DNA from: Flavobacteriales bacterium
GTDB lineage: Bacteria; Bacteroidota; Bacteroidia; Flavobacteriales_F; PHOS-HE28
Direction: 5' to 3'
DNA length: 64,000 nt
Assembly: GCA_016705545.1 (NCBI GenBank)
Contig: JADIYA010000009.1
Span: 130,595-194,594 of the forward strand
Shown: positions 46,010-54,886 of the stretch, one piece after another
Layout: each line of letters begins with the position of its first letter
Numbering within the stretch: position 1 is the stretch's first letter
Translations under genes and position numbers: made by a program
Notes under the pieces: model-generated
Databases searched by the model: none
Told to the model about the DNA's origin: nothing
The model's input: only the letters and a program-made list of their open reading frames with translations

Positions 46010-48010
46010 ATGCACTTCCCCCTGTTCGGTGAACTTGTTGTGATCCTCGCGCTGGCAGCGGGGATCCTGCTGGTGTTCCGCCGCTTCAGGCTGCCGGGCA
46101 TCCTGGCATTCATCCTCACGGGCATGATCGCGGGTCCGCACGGCTGGGGCTGGGTGAAGGAAGTAGAGGAAGTGGAAGCTCTAGCGGAGATCGGCGTGGT
46201 CTTCCTGCTGTTCGTCATCGGCATGGAGTTCAGTTTGAAGAAGCTCGCGAGCCTGGGCAAGACGGTTTTCGGCGGCGGCGCGATGCAAGTGGGCCTCACC
46301 ATCGTTGGCGTGACCGGCGTGCTTCATGCCTTCGGCGTGCGCACCGAGAGCGCGGTCTTCATCGGTTTCCTGGCCAGCTTGAGCAGCACCGCCATTGTGT
46401 TGCGCGTGCTGCAGGAAAAGGGCCGCATGGATAGCGCGCCGGGCCGCGTGGCCACAGCCATCCTCATCTTCCAGGACATCATCGTGGTGCCCATGATGCT
46501 CATCACGCCGCTTCTGGCTGGCCAGAGCCAGGACATCACCAGCGACCTCCTCCTGCTGCTCGGAAAGATGGCCCTGCTCCTGGCAGCCGTATTCATCGGC
46601 GGCCGCTACATGGTGCCCAGGCTGCTGCGCGCGGCGATCAAAGGGCGCGGCAATGAGCTCTTCATCATCACCATCGTCGTGATCTGCTTCGCTGCCGCCT
46701 TCACCACGCAGGCCATGGGGCTTTCCCTCGCGCTGGGCGCCTTCTTCGCGGGACTGGTGATCAGTGAGACCGAGCACGCCTACCACGCCACGGGCATCGT
46801 GCAGCCCTTCCACGAGCTCTTCCTGAGCTTCTTCTTCGTCTCCATCGGCATGCTGGTCGATGTGCGGCTCTTCCTTGATTCGCCCCTCACGATCATCGGA
46901 CTCTTCGCTGGGGCCACCTTGCTGAAGGTGCTCGCCGCAGCGCTGGCCGTTTGGGTGCTGCGCTACCCGCTTCGCACCGCGCTGCACAGCGCGCTGGGCC
47001 TGTTCCAATTGGGCGAGTTCGGCTTCGTGCTCGCCATACCCGGACTGAAGCTGGGCCTGTTGAGCCAAGAGCATTACCAGCTCTTCCTCGCCGTAGCCAT
47101 CCTTGGCATGGCCACCACGCCCTTCATGCTCGATCGCAGCGAGCGTATCGTGCGCAAGGTGTTCCTGCAATTCGTGCCCGCGCGGGTAAGCAACCGTCTC
47201 GACAGCCTCATGCGCGTGAAGCGCGAGCAGGAAAAGCGCATGGCCACCGTGCTCAAGGACCATGTGGTGATCATCGGCTTCGGGCTCAATGGGCAGAACG
47301 TGGCCACCGCCGCCATGGAGAGCGGAATCCGCTGCGCCGTGGTGGAAGAGGATCCCGACCTGGCCCGCAAAGCGCAGGCGATCGGACTGCCCGTGCTCCA
47401 CGGTGATGCCACCAACGATCATGTGCTCCAAGAGGCGCATGTGGAACGCGCACGGGTCGTGGTGGTCGCGATCAGCGATCCCGAAGCCACCAAGAAGATC
47501 GTGGCCTGCATCAGGAGCATCAGCAGCGCCGTGTACATCATTGTGCGCACCCGCTACGTGCGCGAGATCCAGGCCAGCCTCGAAGCCGGCGCCAACGAAG
47601 TGATCCCTGAGGAATTCGAGACCAGCATCGAGATCTTCTATCGCGTGCTTCGCAAATACCTCGTGCCCGAGCAGCGCATCCAGGATCTCGTGGCCCGCAT
47701 CCGCGGTGGGCACTACGGCATGCTGCGCGGCGTGAGCAGTTCACCGGCGGCGGCGCCCCAAGCACCATTGCCCATCCCAGGCATCGAGATCGCCACGCTA
47801 CCGGTGACCTTGGGGCGCGGCAAGGTGGTGGGCCGGACCGTGGCGGAGATAGGACTGCGCGAGAAGTACGGCATCACCGTGCTCGCCATCCGGCGCAAGG
47901 AGAGGCACATCACCAACGTGACCGGCAGCACGCGCATCCTCACCGATGATGTGCTCTACCTGCTCGGAAGGCCGGAGGCCATCGTGCGGCTCGATCAGGA
48001 GTTGAGGTAA
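46010..48010 (+). CDS. Kef-type monovalent cation:proton antiporter (CPA2) with TrkA domains
   Basis: 666 residues from MHFPLFGELVVILALAAG. The first ~390 residues are a Na+/H+ exchanger domain with about 12 helices (FLLFVIGMEFSLKKLASLGK, FLASLSSTAIVLRVL, SLALGAFFAGLVISET). A TrkA-N Rossmann domain follows (VVIIGFGLNGQN, LHGDATNDHVLQEA) near residue 418, and a TrkA-C domain at the end (VVGRTVAEIGLREKYGITVL). KefB/C-like proteins export K+ or Na+ in exchange for protons, gated by nucleotide or glutathione ligands on the TrkA-N domain. Start 46010 is preferred to the upstream in-frame codons because the first helix begins there. Confidence 0.93.
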   Translation: MHFPLFGELVVILALAAGILLVFRRFRLPGILAFILTGMIAGPHGWGWVKEVEEVEALAEIGVVFLLFVIGMEFSLKKLASLGKTVFGGGAMQVGLTIVGVTGVLHAFGVRTESAVFIGFLASLSSTAIVLRVLQEKGRMDSAPGRVATAILIFQDIIVVPMMLITPLLAGQSQDITSDLLLLLGKMALLLAAVFIGGRYMVPRLLRAAIKGRGNELFIITIVVICFAAAFTTQAMGLSLALGAFFAGLVISETEHAYHATGIVQPFHELFLSFFFVSIGMLVDVRLFLDSPLTIIGLFAGATLLKVLAAALAVWVLRYPLRTALHSALGLFQLGEFGFVLAIPGLKLGLLSQEHYQLFLAVAILGMATTPFMLDRSERIVRKVFLQFVPARVSNRLDSLMRVKREQEKRMATVLKDHVVIIGFGLNGQNVATAAMESGIRCAVVEEDPDLARKAQAIGLPVLHGDATNDHVLQEAHVERARVVVVAISDPEATKKIVACIRSISSAVYIIVRTRYVREIQASLEAGANEVIPEEFETSIEIFYRVLRKYLVPEQRIQDLVARIRGGHYGMLRGVSSSPAAAPQAPLPIPGIEIATLPVTLGRGKVVGRTVAEIGLREKYGITVLAIRRKERHITNVTGSTRILTDDVLYLLGRPEAIVRLDQELR

Positions 48011-48174
48011 TCGAAAAGGCTCGGGGTCGCTGATCCGCTCGCATCCGGGATTCTCGAATAGCGCGGTAAAGCGGGAATTCTGATGCTTGGCTGTCGTTGT
48101 CATGATTGCTCATAGAAGACCTGTCATCCGACGACTACCCGACCCAGCAACCGATCGCCCGATACCTTCGCCCC

Positions 48175-48609
48175 ATGTCGCTCCAAGAGCTCGCGCAAAA
48201 GGTGGTTGCGCGGATGTACGACCATGACCCTTACAGCATCTGGCTCGGCATTGAGCGTCTGAAGGTGGAACCAGGGCTATGCGTGCTGCGGATGAGCGTG
48301 CGCGAAGAGATGCTCAATGGCTTCGCCATCGCCCATGGCGGGATCACCTACTCCCTCGCCGATAGCTGCCTCGCCTTCGCCTGCAACAGCCATGGCATCC
48401 AGAGCGTGAGCGTGGAGACCAGCATCAGCCACACCAAGGCCGTGAAGGCCGGCGATGTGCTCACCGCCACCAGTGAAGAGATGAGCCTCACACGGAGCAT
48501 CGGCATCTACTACATCACCGTTACCAACCAGAACCGCGAACAAGTGGCCCTCTTCAAGGGGACCGTGTATCGCACGGGCAAGCCCTGGTTCCCGGAAACA
48601 CATCCATAG
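48175..48609 (+). CDS. paaI: PaaI-type hotdog acyl-CoA thioesterase
   Basis: 144 residues, MSLQELAQKVVARMYDHDPY. A hotdog fold with HGGITYSLADSCLAFACNS, the PaaI active-site helix, and SVSVETSISHTKAVKAGD. PaaI hydrolyses phenylacetyl-CoA or dead-end hydroxylated CoA esters in the phenylacetate pathway. The gene for a 3-oxoadipyl-CoA thiolase-like enzyme starts 6 bases later, which supports the pathway call. TACCTTCG at 48163-48170 ends 4 bases before the ATG. The frame opens at 48106, but that would start before the promoter box. Confidence 0.87.
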   Translation: MSLQELAQKVVARMYDHDPYSIWLGIERLKVEPGLCVLRMSVREEMLNGFAIAHGGITYSLADSCLAFACNSHGIQSVSVETSISHTKAVKAGDVLTATSEEMSLTRSIGIYYITVTNQNREQVALFKGTVYRTGKPWFPETHP

Positions 48610-48615
48610 ACCTGA

Positions 48616-49821
48616 ATGAAAGAAGCCTACATCGTTGACGCCGTGCGCACGCCCATTGGCAGCTTCGCCGGGGCCTTGGCGCCTGTTCGTGCTGACGACC
48701 TCGCCGCTCATGTGCTACGCGAATTGATGAAGCGCCACCCAGGGCTCGACCCCGCAGCCATCGACGACGTGATCATGGGATGCGCCAATCAGGCGGGCGA
48801 GGACAATCGCAATGTGGCCCGCATGGCCTTGCTGCTAGCGGGCCTGCCTGTAACCGTGCCGGGAGAGACCGTGAACCGGCTCTGCGCCTCAGGCATGAGC
48901 GCGGTGGTGGGTGCAGCGCGCGCCATCGCTGCTTCGAACGGAGATCTCTTCATCGCTGGCGGAGTGGAGCACATGACCCGCGGCCCTTGGGTAATGAACA
49001 AGACCAGCACACCCTACGGCCGCGATGCCCAGCTCTTCGATAGCAGCTTCGGCTGGCGCTTCGTGAACCCGCGCATGAAGGAGCAATTCGGCACCGAAGC
49101 CATGGGCGAGACGGCCGAGAACCTGCTTGATGCGAACCCCATCTCGCGCGAGGACCAGGATCGCTTCGCCCTGTGGAGCCAGCAAAAGGCGACTGCAGCG
49201 CAGGCTAGCGGCCGGCTCGCCCAGGAGATCGCACCAGTGCCGATCCCGCAGCGGAAAGGTGATCCAGTGCTCTTCACGCATGATGAATTCGTGAAGCCCA
49301 AGACCACGATTGACGGACTTTCCGCGCTGAAACCCGCATTCCGGAAGAACGGCACCGTAACCGCCGGTAACGCGAGCGGGCTCAACGATGGCGCTGCCGC
49401 TGTGCTGGTGGCCAGTGAGCTTGGCCTGAAACAGCATGGCCTCGCACCCAAGGCGCGCATCGTGAGCAGCGCAGTGGTGGGTGTGGAGCCGCGCATCATG
49501 GGCATCGGTCCTGTTAATGCCACTAAGCTTGCGCTGAAACGTGCTGGCCTCACCATGGAGCAGATTGACCTTTTCGAGCTGAATGAGGCCTTCGCGGCGC
49601 AGGTTCTGAGCTGTACCCGCTCGCTGGGCATCGCTGATGATGATCCACGGATGAACCCCAATGGTGGTGCCATTGCCTTAGGCCACCCGTTGGGCATGAG
49701 TGGCGCCCGTCTATTGCAAACCGCAGCCATTGAGCTTCAGGCACTTGGCAAGCGGTACGCGCTCTGCACCATGTGCATCGGCGTGGGCCAGGGATACGCC
49801 GTGGTCATTGAGCGCTGTTGA
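48616..49821 (+). CDS. paaJ: 3-oxoadipyl-CoA/3-oxo-5,6-dehydrosuberyl-CoA thiolase-like enzyme
   Basis: 401 residues. Thiolase signatures NRLCASGMSAVVG (acyl-enzyme Cys), GGVEHMTRGPW, GHPLGMSGAR and CTMCIGVGQGYA (second Cys). The segment GCANQAGEDNRNVARMALLL is characteristic of PcaF/PaaJ thiolases and not of acetoacetyl-CoA thiolases. It would release acetyl-CoA in the last steps of phenylacetate or beta-ketoadipate degradation. It is paired with paaI. No other paa gene is in the window, so the pair may be a detached piece of the pathway. Confidence 0.87.
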   Translation: MKEAYIVDAVRTPIGSFAGALAPVRADDLAAHVLRELMKRHPGLDPAAIDDVIMGCANQAGEDNRNVARMALLLAGLPVTVPGETVNRLCASGMSAVVGAARAIAASNGDLFIAGGVEHMTRGPWVMNKTSTPYGRDAQLFDSSFGWRFVNPRMKEQFGTEAMGETAENLLDANPISREDQDRFALWSQQKATAAQASGRLAQEIAPVPIPQRKGDPVLFTHDEFVKPKTTIDGLSALKPAFRKNGTVTAGNASGLNDGAAAVLVASELGLKQHGLAPKARIVSSAVVGVEPRIMGIGPVNATKLALKRAGLTMEQIDLFELNEAFAAQVLSCTRSLGIADDDPRMNPNGGAIALGHPLGMSGARLLQTAAIELQALGKRYALCTMCIGVGQGYAVVIERC

Positions 49822-49893
49822 AATCCATCCGTCGATCAGACGGAACACTGGTTTCACATCAATGCTAGCTTGGCCGCCCTAAACGCCTGCTCC

Positions 49894-50490
49894 ATGCTCC
49901 CTCAGGAACAGATAAACCTGTACATCGCCGAACGCCCGGAATGGCAGCGGAAGATGTTGGTGCGGCTGCGGCAGTTGATCCACTCTGTGGATGAAGAAAT
50001 CGAGGAGACCTGGAAATGGAACAGTCCGCACTTCGATCACGACGGCATCATGATCGGCCTGCAAGCTTTCAAGGAGCACGTGGCCGTGTGGTTCCACAAG
50101 GGCGCGCTGATCAAGGACCCGAAGAAGCTCTTTGAGAAGGACGATACCAAGGGCATGCGCTCCTACAAGCTGCGTGAAACGGACACCATCAACGAAGCCG
50201 CTTTCGTTGATCTGGTGAAGCAAGCCGTGAAGGTGAACCTGAGCGGAGCCAAGCTATCGGACGCCAAGCCCGCCCGGAAGGCCCTCGTGGTGCCGCCTGA
50301 ATTGGAGAATTGCTTGAAGAAGGATGAGGAAGCGTGGGCGCACTGGGAGAATTTCAGCTACACCCACAAGAAGGAATACGTGGAGTGGGTCAACGACGCC
50401 AAGCAGGACGAGACCCGGAAGCGCCGTATAGCGCAGGCGCTGGAAATGATCCGCGCCGGCGTTGGCAAAGAAGACAAGCACCGGGTGTGA
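49894..50490 (+). CDS. DUF1801 / YdeI-OmpD-associated family protein
   Basis: 198 residues from MLPQEQINLYIAERPEW. The N-terminal DUF1801 part has EIEETWKWNSPHF and VAVWFHKGALIKDPKKLF. The C-terminal bacteriocin-protection/YdeI-like part has PPELENCLKKDEEAWAHWENF, SYTHKKEYVEWVNDAKQDET and RKRRIAQALEMI. Function is unknown; relatives are cytosolic and some are implicated in stress or peptide resistance. TAGCTTGG at 49865-49872 is a possible promoter box. A strong bidirectional terminator follows. Confidence 0.88.
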   Translation: MLPQEQINLYIAERPEWQRKMLVRLRQLIHSVDEEIEETWKWNSPHFDHDGIMIGLQAFKEHVAVWFHKGALIKDPKKLFEKDDTKGMRSYKLRETDTINEAAFVDLVKQAVKVNLSGAKLSDAKPARKALVVPPELENCLKKDEEAWAHWENFSYTHKKEYVEWVNDAKQDETRKRRIAQALEMIRAGVGKEDKHRV

Positions 50491-50508
50491 CCGGCATATC
50501 GAGAAACG

Positions 50509-50536
50509 AAAAAGCCCCCGTCGCCGGGGGCTTTTC
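50509..50536. terminator. Bidirectional terminator between the YdeI-like gene and rpmE
   Basis: AAAAGCCCCCG - TCGC - CGGGGGCTTTT is a perfect stem with A tract on one side and T tract on the other, between convergent genes. Confidence 0.92.
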
Positions 50537-50552
50537 ATTTCAGGGTTGTGCC

Positions 50553-50837
50553 TTATTCAGCAGAGGAAGCCGCTGCATCACGCTTCTCCGTGTGCCTGGC
50601 GAAACGCTTGTTGAACTTGTCCACGCGGCCTGCAGTATCCACCAGCATCATCTTGCCGGTGTAGAAGGGATGGCTGGTGTAGCTGATGTCAAGCTTGATC
50701 AGGGGGTACTCGTTGCCGTCCTCCCATTTCATGCTGTCCTTGGTGGCTGCGCAACTCTTGCCGAGGAACATGTACTCATTGCTCATGTCCTTGAAAACCA
50801 CCGTGCGGTAGTTCTCGGGGTGGATGCCTTTCTTCAT
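50553..50837 (-). CDS. rpmE: Ribosomal protein L31, type B
   Basis: 94 residues from MKKGIHPENYRTVVFKDMSN. Conserved family residues: YPLIKLDISYTSHPFYTGK and VDKFNKRFA. It lacks the zinc-binding CxxC cysteines of type A L31, so it is the zinc-independent form. The C-terminal tail is Ala/Ser-rich. The reading frame extends to 50879, but the conserved start and a perfect promoter box upstream fix it at 50837. Confidence 0.96.
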   Translation of the reverse strand: MKKGIHPENYRTVVFKDMSNEYMFLGKSCAATKDSMKWEDGNEYPLIKLDISYTSHPFYTGKMMLVDTAGRVDKFNKRFARHTEKRDAAASSAE

Positions 50838-50876
50838 GGCCTTTCTCGTTAGTGCCGCCCTCCTGCGAGCGGGGCG

Positions 50877-50884
50877 CAAATGTA
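50877..50884 (-). promoter_or_regulatory. Promoter -7 box of rpmE
   Basis: TACATTTG on the minus strand, 39 bases before the start codon, a perfect TANNTTTG. CTTG (50904-50907) lies exactly 19 bases further upstream and is a near match to the -33 TTTG. Confidence 0.65.
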
Positions 50885-50950
50885 GCCGTTAACCTCATTC
50901 GGGCAAGCCCTTGGGACACCCCGAAGGCAATGATCTGCCCATCCGTGCGT

Positions 50951-52468
50951 ATGGGCATTCGGTTCCGGCCATCTTTGCCCGCCTTGAAGCCCACCCGCCT
51001 CCTACCCTTCCTCGCTGCCGCCGTGCTGCTGGTCAACTGCCGCAAGGACAAGCTCTTCACGGACGACCCGGTGACCTTGGATTTCAGCCAGACCGAGGTC
51101 CTTTTCGACACTGTTTTCACCCAGAACCCCTTCTCGGTGACCAAGCGCTTCCGGGTGCGCAACCCCAATTCGCAGGGGGTGCGGGTCGATATCGCCCTCG
51201 AGGGCGGCAACCCCTCCCCCTTCCGGATCAACGTCGATGGTGCTGCGGGCACCAGCTTCCAGGATGTCGAGATCCTTGGAGGCGACAGCATCTATGTGTT
51301 CGTGGAAGCGAGCCTGGATCAGACCGGCCAGAGCACTCCGCTGATCCACGAGGACCACATCGTGTTCCTCGCCAACGGCACTGAGCAGAAGGTGAAGCTG
51401 GTGGCCTGGGGACAGGATGCGCACTACTTCAGGCCCGATAGTTTCCCGAGCGGCCTGCCGGCATACAGCATCATCGCAGGACTAGATGACAATGGCAACA
51501 GCATCTGCGAGACCGTGACCTGGCCGAACGACAAGCCCTACGTGATCTACGGTTATGCGGTGGTTGACTCTTGCAGCAAGCTCATCATCGACCCAGGTGT
51601 CCGTGTGCATGTGCATGGCGGGGGCGGATTGTGGATCTACCGATGGGGCCGGATCGAAGCGAATGGAGAGGTGAACAGTCCGATCACATTCCAAAGCGAC
51701 CGCCTCGAGGCGCTTTATGCCGAATTACCCGGCCAGTGGGAGCGGATCTGGATCAACGATGGCCCGGCCGGCGGCGACAACAAGTTGAAGAATGTCGTGA
51801 TCAAGAACGCATTGGTGGGCGTGCAATGCGAGACCTGGCCTGGAGTGCCAGATGCAGTGACCAGCCAAGCCAAGCTGATCCTGGAGAACGTGAAGATCCG
51901 CAACTGCAGCGCGGCGGGGATCCTGAGCCGCAACTACCGGATCGATGCCGCCAACTTGCTGGTGAGCGATTGCGGTCAATATTGCCTGGCGCTCACCGGT
52001 GGCGGCGCGTACCGGTTCCGCCACATGACCGTGGCCAACTACTGGAGCTACGGCATCCGCAACACGCCGGCCTTCATCATGACCAACACCTACGCCGACA
52101 TCAATGGCGAACTGCAGGTGCGGGACATCGACACCAGTGATTTCAGGAACAGCATCATCCACGGGGCCAACAACAACGAATTCAAGCTCGAGTTCAATGG
52201 GCTGGCCACGCCCGACATCGATTTCGACCGCATCATGCTGCGAACCGACCAGAGCACCTCGGACCTCGGCTTCTTCCCCTTCCAGGACCGGATCTACCGC
52301 AACCAGAACCACGGCTTCGTAAGCGTGCAGGACCGGGATTTCCACATCACTTCATCTGCTTTCGGGCGTAACAAGGCCGACGGTGCCGGCCCTTTCCTCG
52401 ACCTCGACGGCATTGCACGGGGAGCTGATGGACTGCCCGACCTGGGTTGCTACGATTACGTGCCCTGA
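50951..52468 (+). CDS. Lipoprotein with right-handed beta-helix-like domain
   Basis: About 505 residues. A lipobox is near the start (LAAAVLLVNC), then KDKLFTDDPVTLDFSQTEVL and an Ig-like domain (KRFRVRNPNSQGVRVDIALEGG). From about residue 210 there is a parallel beta-helix (LKNVVIKNALVGVQCETW, LENVKIRNCSAAGILSRNY, LLVSDCGQYCLALTGGG). It ends with a short segment typical of Bacteroidota (GIARGADGLPDLGCYDYVP). It looks like an outer-membrane-anchored structural or polysaccharide-binding protein. Two starts are possible: ATG 50951, or TTG 50984 giving a shorter lipoprotein signal (LKPTRLLPFLAAAVLLVNC) with CATCTTTG just upstream. Confidence 0.78.
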   Translation: MGIRFRPSLPALKPTRLLPFLAAAVLLVNCRKDKLFTDDPVTLDFSQTEVLFDTVFTQNPFSVTKRFRVRNPNSQGVRVDIALEGGNPSPFRINVDGAAGTSFQDVEILGGDSIYVFVEASLDQTGQSTPLIHEDHIVFLANGTEQKVKLVAWGQDAHYFRPDSFPSGLPAYSIIAGLDDNGNSICETVTWPNDKPYVIYGYAVVDSCSKLIIDPGVRVHVHGGGGLWIYRWGRIEANGEVNSPITFQSDRLEALYAELPGQWERIWINDGPAGGDNKLKNVVIKNALVGVQCETWPGVPDAVTSQAKLILENVKIRNCSAAGILSRNYRIDAANLLVSDCGQYCLALTGGGAYRFRHMTVANYWSYGIRNTPAFIMTNTYADINGELQVRDIDTSDFRNSIIHGANNNEFKLEFNGLATPDIDFDRIMLRTDQSTSDLGFFPFQDRIYRNQNHGFVSVQDRDFHITSSAFGRNKADGAGPFLDLDGIARGADGLPDLGCYDYVP

Positions 52469-53530
52469 TCAGCGCAGCCCGAGCAGGAAGCGCATGGTAT
52501 CCACTCCATCGGCGTAGTCGCTGAGGGCCGGTCGTTGGGCTTCCCCGAAGGCGATGCCATCGCGCGCCACCACGCACTGGATCTTCTGCTCGTTGGCCTC
52601 TATGTACGCGAGCACCTCTTCCTTGCGGTCGTAGCGCTGGTAGAATAGCGCCGCAACAGGGCTCGCCAGCGCGGTATCCTCCTTCAAGAGTACGAAGCCG
52701 TTCTCGAGGAAGGGCACGCGGTCGAGCAGCCAGAGCGCGCGGGTGTAGTCGTAGTTGTTGCCGTACTTGTTGTGATGCACGATCGCCGACCAGGGGAAGA
52801 AGGCCTTGAAGACCCGGTCGAGGTCGAAACCGCGCGGAACGAGCAATTTGCTCACGTTGCGGCAGCCGAGACCGAAATAGCGGAACACATCCTCTCCCAA
52901 TGCAGCCAGCTGATCATCAGTCTCGGAGCCATCGATCACGGCGATGCTCACGCGGTTCTTGCGCACGATGCGTGGCGCGTGGCGGAAATAATGATCGAAG
53001 TACCTGGCGGTGTTGTCACTACCGGTGGCGATCAGCGCATCCACCTCACCGAGCTTCCCCGCTAGCGTGATGAGGCCTTCCGATGTGCCGGGCAGGAAAT
53101 GATCGAGCACATCGATCAGCGCGGGGATCAGCTCCGGCTCCTGTGAGGAGCATTTGATGCGTGCCCGGTGGCCCGAGAGGAACACGGTGATGACATCGTG
53201 AAGCCCGACCAGCGGCACGTTGCCCGCGAGGATGAGTCCGACGGTGCTTGGCCTGACCTCTTCGGCCTGAAGCTCCGGATAGCGCTCAAGCCACTCCGTT
53301 AGCGAGGCCCCGGCCAGCGAAGCGCCCCAAGCGCCGAAGGCGAAGCGCACATTCTCCTCCGTTGCCCAGCCGTTGTGCTGCTGCGCCCTGCGGATGAGGG
53401 AATCCAACATACCGTACTCACTCTCCGCAAGACCGATGGAATGCCCAGGCCACGGAGACCCAGCACCCAGAGCATTCATCACCGCGCCGAGCTGCTCGAG
53501 CGCCGATCGCCGTTGTTCAATTCCATTCAT
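52469..53530 (-). CDS. Acyl-CoA reductase, LuxC family
   Basis: 353 residues. LuxC-type reductases reduce acyl-CoA or acyl-ACP to aldehydes with NADPH. Visible parts: VGLILAGNVPLVGLHDVITV, the Rossmann-like start, IATGSDNTARYFDHYF, the conserved RIVRKNRVSIAVIDG, FGLGCRNVSKLLVPRGFD around the probable active-site Cys, and GNNYDYTRALWLLDRVPFL. It is divergent from a 2[4Fe-4S] ferredoxin gene 71 bases away. This pairing is seen in other Bacteroidota. The physiological substrate in non-luminous bacteria is not known. Confidence 0.88.
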   Translation of the reverse strand: MNGIEQRRSALEQLGAVMNALGAGSPWPGHSIGLAESEYGMLDSLIRRAQQHNGWATEENVRFAFGAWGASLAGASLTEWLERYPELQAEEVRPSTVGLILAGNVPLVGLHDVITVFLSGHRARIKCSSQEPELIPALIDVLDHFLPGTSEGLITLAGKLGEVDALIATGSDNTARYFDHYFRHAPRIVRKNRVSIAVIDGSETDDQLAALGEDVFRYFGLGCRNVSKLLVPRGFDLDRVFKAFFPWSAIVHHNKYGNNYDYTRALWLLDRVPFLENGFVLLKEDTALASPVAALFYQRYDRKEEVLAYIEANEQKIQCVVARDGIAFGEAQRPALSDYADGVDTMRFLLGLR

Positions 53531-53601
53531 GCTCCTGAGGTGGTCACATCGCGCCGATCTGCCCGGCTATCTTCGCGGCGCTAAAAGTATCCCGCACCAC
53601 C

Positions 53602-53949
53602 ATGGCCATCGTGATCACCGACGAATGCATCAACTGCGGCGCCTGCGAGCCGGAGTGCCCCAACAATGCCATCTATGAGGGCGGCGCCGAATGGCGGCTG
53701 GCCGATGGTACCGCGCTCCACGGGCCACAGACCACCCCGATGGGCAACAGCTACGATGCCGATGCAGCCAATGCGCCCAAGGCCATGGACGTGTACTACA
53801 TCGTGGCCGACAAATGCACCGAATGCACCGGCTTCCACGATGAGCCGCAATGCGCTGCCGTATGCCCGGTCGATTGCTGCGTGGACGACCCCGACCACCG
53901 CGAGACCAAGGAGCAGTTGATGGCCAAGAAGGAGTTCATGCACTTGTAG
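53602..53949 (+). CDS. 2[4Fe-4S] ferredoxin (Alvin type)
   Basis: 115 residues. The first cluster motif CINCGACEPECP is near the N-terminus; the second has the longer spacing C-x2-C-x8-C-x3-C (CTEC...QCAAVCP) and a following DCCVDDPDH, as in Allochromatium-type ferredoxins. An acidic insertion of ~35 residues separates the halves. It carries low-potential electrons for a reductase, possibly the divergent LuxC-type enzyme. TATCTTCG at 53568-53575 is a candidate promoter box. Seven bases separate it from the next gene. Confidence 0.93.
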   Translation: MAIVITDECINCGACEPECPNNAIYEGGAEWRLADGTALHGPQTTPMGNSYDADAANAPKAMDVYYIVADKCTECTGFHDEPQCAAVCPVDCCVDDPDHRETKEQLMAKKEFMHL

Positions 53950-53956
53950 CGAACTG

Positions 53957-54880
53957 ATGGTGAAGCCGCCGTTCGAGCTGCGCCAACGACGTGATTTCGG
54001 GCAGCTGATAAGCGGCTCATTCGCGCTGATGCGCCAGCATGGACGGCCCTTGTACCGCGCCATTGCCGTGAGCTGCCTTCCGCTCCTGCTCTTCGGGGCC
54101 TACCTCATCGGCGGGGGCTTCGGACAGATGTTGGGTGCGCGCACGCAAGACCCTTTCACTTCCACCGGTGACCGCTTCGCCTACGGCGGAATCATGATCG
54201 GCGTGGCCTACTTGCTCTTCGCGCTCTTGATCGTATTCCTGCATGCACTGGTGCATGAATTCCTCCGCGCGCACGACCGCGGCGAGGGGAGTTCAGCCAC
54301 CACGAGTTTCCTGGTGAAACGCGCACTGGGCCGGCTCTTCCACTATCTCGGCATCCTGATCCTCCTAGGCTTGATGGCAGGCGGAGCGGCCGTGGTCTTC
54401 GTCTTGCTGATCCTGCTGGAGGAACCGGTGCTCAGCGTGGTGGCGGTCCTGGGCATGTTAGCCGCCGTGCTGGCCGTCACCACCTATGCATCGCTCGCGA
54501 GCGCGGCCCAGGCCGTTGAGCGCGCGGGCGTGACTACGGCGATGCATCGTTCCTTCATGCTGGTGCGCGGTGATTTCTGGCCCACGCTCGGAGTCTCGAT
54601 GGTGATGGGCCTGATCGTGGGCGCCATCGGCTACATCGTGCAGATCCTGGGCGTTGTGGTGATGATGCTCCTGATGTTCCTGGGTGCTTCCGGCGATCCA
54701 GAGGCCATGAACTCAGTGATGCCGATGGTGATGTCGGTGTTCTTCGGATTGCAGTTCGGGGTGATGCTCTTCACCTATCCGCTTCCCTGCGCGTGCATGG
54801 TGCTGAAGTTCTGCAGTCGTGTTGAAGAGACCGAAGGGCATGGCCTGCGCTCGCGGATCGAGGCTTTCGATGCGATCTGA
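53957..54880 (+). CDS. Multi-pass membrane protein
   Basis: 307 residues with about six hydrophobic helices (CLPLLLFGAYLIGG, GIMIGVAYLLFALLIVFL, ILILLGLMAGGAAVVFVLLIL, VVMMLLMFLGA and others). A conserved-looking FMLVRGDFWPTLGVSMVMG segment is present. The overall pattern resembles DUF975 or glycerophosphodiesterase-associated membrane domains, but no catalytic site is seen. It follows the ferredoxin by 7 bases, so it is probably co-transcribed, and it is convergent with the OmpA-family gene. Confidence 0.72.
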   Translation: MVKPPFELRQRRDFGQLISGSFALMRQHGRPLYRAIAVSCLPLLLFGAYLIGGGFGQMLGARTQDPFTSTGDRFAYGGIMIGVAYLLFALLIVFLHALVHEFLRAHDRGEGSSATTSFLVKRALGRLFHYLGILILLGLMAGGAAVVFVLLILLEEPVLSVVAVLGMLAAVLAVTTYASLASAAQAVERAGVTTAMHRSFMLVRGDFWPTLGVSMVMGLIVGAIGYIVQILGVVVMMLLMFLGASGDPEAMNSVMPMVMSVFFGLQFGVMLFTYPLPCACMVLKFCSRVEETEGHGLRSRIEAFDAI

Positions 54881-54886
54881 GCCTAA

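Noticed and set aside
46181..47713. 510-codon minus-strand open frame opposite the Kef-type antiporter
   Set aside because: His/Glu-rich nonsense typical of the reverse of membrane-protein codons.
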